64,000 bases of DNA. It comes from DASZFV01 sp035549075. GTDB taxonomy: Bacteria; Myxococcota_A; Polyangia; Fen-1088. A program made the position numbers and the translations under genes. The stretch spans positions 31,520 through 95,519 of the forward strand of contig DASZRT010000092.1 in NCBI GenBank assembly GCA_035549075.1, written 5' to 3'. Below are positions 63,718 to 64,000 of this stretch, piece after piece. Numbering within the stretch: the stretch's first letter is position 1; every line of letters begins with the position of its first letter. The notes under the pieces are model-generated. The model was given only the letters and a program-made list of their open reading frames with translations. It was not told the DNA's origin and did no database searches.

Positions 63718-64000
63718 CAACCGTCGCTCAGCCGCACGGCCGAGTACGCGGGATGTCCGGCGCACGTCGGGGGGTTGAGCTTGCGGAGCTCGAGGCGCAC
63801 GCGCTTCACCGCCGCGAAACGTCCGCGCACGTTGTCGACCATGCGGCGCGCGAGCGACTCCAACAGATGGTGAGGCTCGCCCACGCCGATGCCGACGATG
63901 AGCTCGGCGACCTTGCTGTAGTCGACGGTGTCGGCCAGCTTGTCGCTTCGCTCGGCCGCCGTCGCCTCGACGTCGAGCTCGACGTCGACCTCGAACTTGC
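63717..64000 (-). CDS. folB: Dihydroneopterin aldolase, C-terminal part
   Basis: 93 residues visible before the window edge; the start is beyond 64000. The sequence KFEVDVELDVEATAAERSD, DTVDYSKVAELIVGIGVGEP, HHLLESLARRMVDNVRGRF and VKRVRLELRKLNPPTCAGHP has the spacing of FolB: a conserved Tyr in DYSKV, Glu in LLESLA and a Lys in the last strand. It makes 6-hydroxymethyl-dihydropterin in folate synthesis. The stop TGA overlaps the ATG of the next lipoprotein gene by one base. Confidence 0.88.
   Translation of the reverse strand, partial: KFEVDVELDVEATAAERSDKLADTVDYSKVAELIVGIGVGEPHHLLESLARRMVDNVRGRFAAVKRVRLELRKLNPPTCAGHPAYSAVRLSDG

Overview
High-GC, gene-dense bacterial chromosome, most likely from a myxobacterium of the Polyangiales/Polyangia type. 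This is inferred from nine predicted lipoproteins (several with long Gly/Thr/Ser or Asp/Ala linkers), the very strong GC bias at third codon positions, an ECF sigma/FecR-TPR pair and an NtrC-class two-component system. No rRNA, tRNA, CRISPR array, prophage or transposase gene was seen.

Layout. 1-6.3 kb: tail of an unknown gene, a haem-motif lipoprotein, a small lipoprotein, a seven-repeat Vgb-like propeller lipoprotein and an M16 protease pair. 6.3-14 kb: nagA, a Gly/Thr lipoprotein, a probable outer-membrane barrel, pgi, an FKBP and two tandem lipoprotein hydrolases. 14-18.6 kb: miaE, an RBBP9-like hydrolase and slyD, then an ECF sigma, FecR-TPR and secreted-protein operon. 18.6-22.9 kb: a Cys-rich lipoprotein, acnA and a DCC-family protein.

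22.9-40.6 kb is a surface-glycan region on both strands: sugar oxidoreductases, a UDP-sugar dehydrogenase homologue lacking the catalytic Cys, three GT-C-like membrane proteins plus a DUF2079 protein, two GT2 transferases, DUF2304, two methyltransferases, an epimerase and an HddA-like kinase. No flippase, polymerase or priming transferase is present, so it is a tailoring or partial assembly cluster.

40.6-49.6 kb: a GIDE-like membrane protein downstream of an NtrC-type regulator and its kinase, bolA-grxD, hemD with a discoidin-like lipoprotein, a SEC-C/TPR protein and a GGQ release-factor-like protein. 49.7-58.7 kb: a complete tolC-mdtABC-like RND efflux operon with overlapping genes and a candidate operator. 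58.8-64 kb: ilvB-ilvN, a CAP-domain protein, a Cip1-like lipoprotein and the end of folB.

Four non-coding blocks stand out: a ~500-bp imperfect palindrome (45.2-45.7 kb), a 252-bp symmetric element (62.4-62.6 kb), its half copy (19.6-19.7 kb) and a ~100-bp hairpin (48.4-48.5 kb). All four lie between convergent genes. The large palindrome is the least explained thing in the window. Exact starts are uncertain where several in-frame ATG/GTG codons exist; such cases are noted in the entries.
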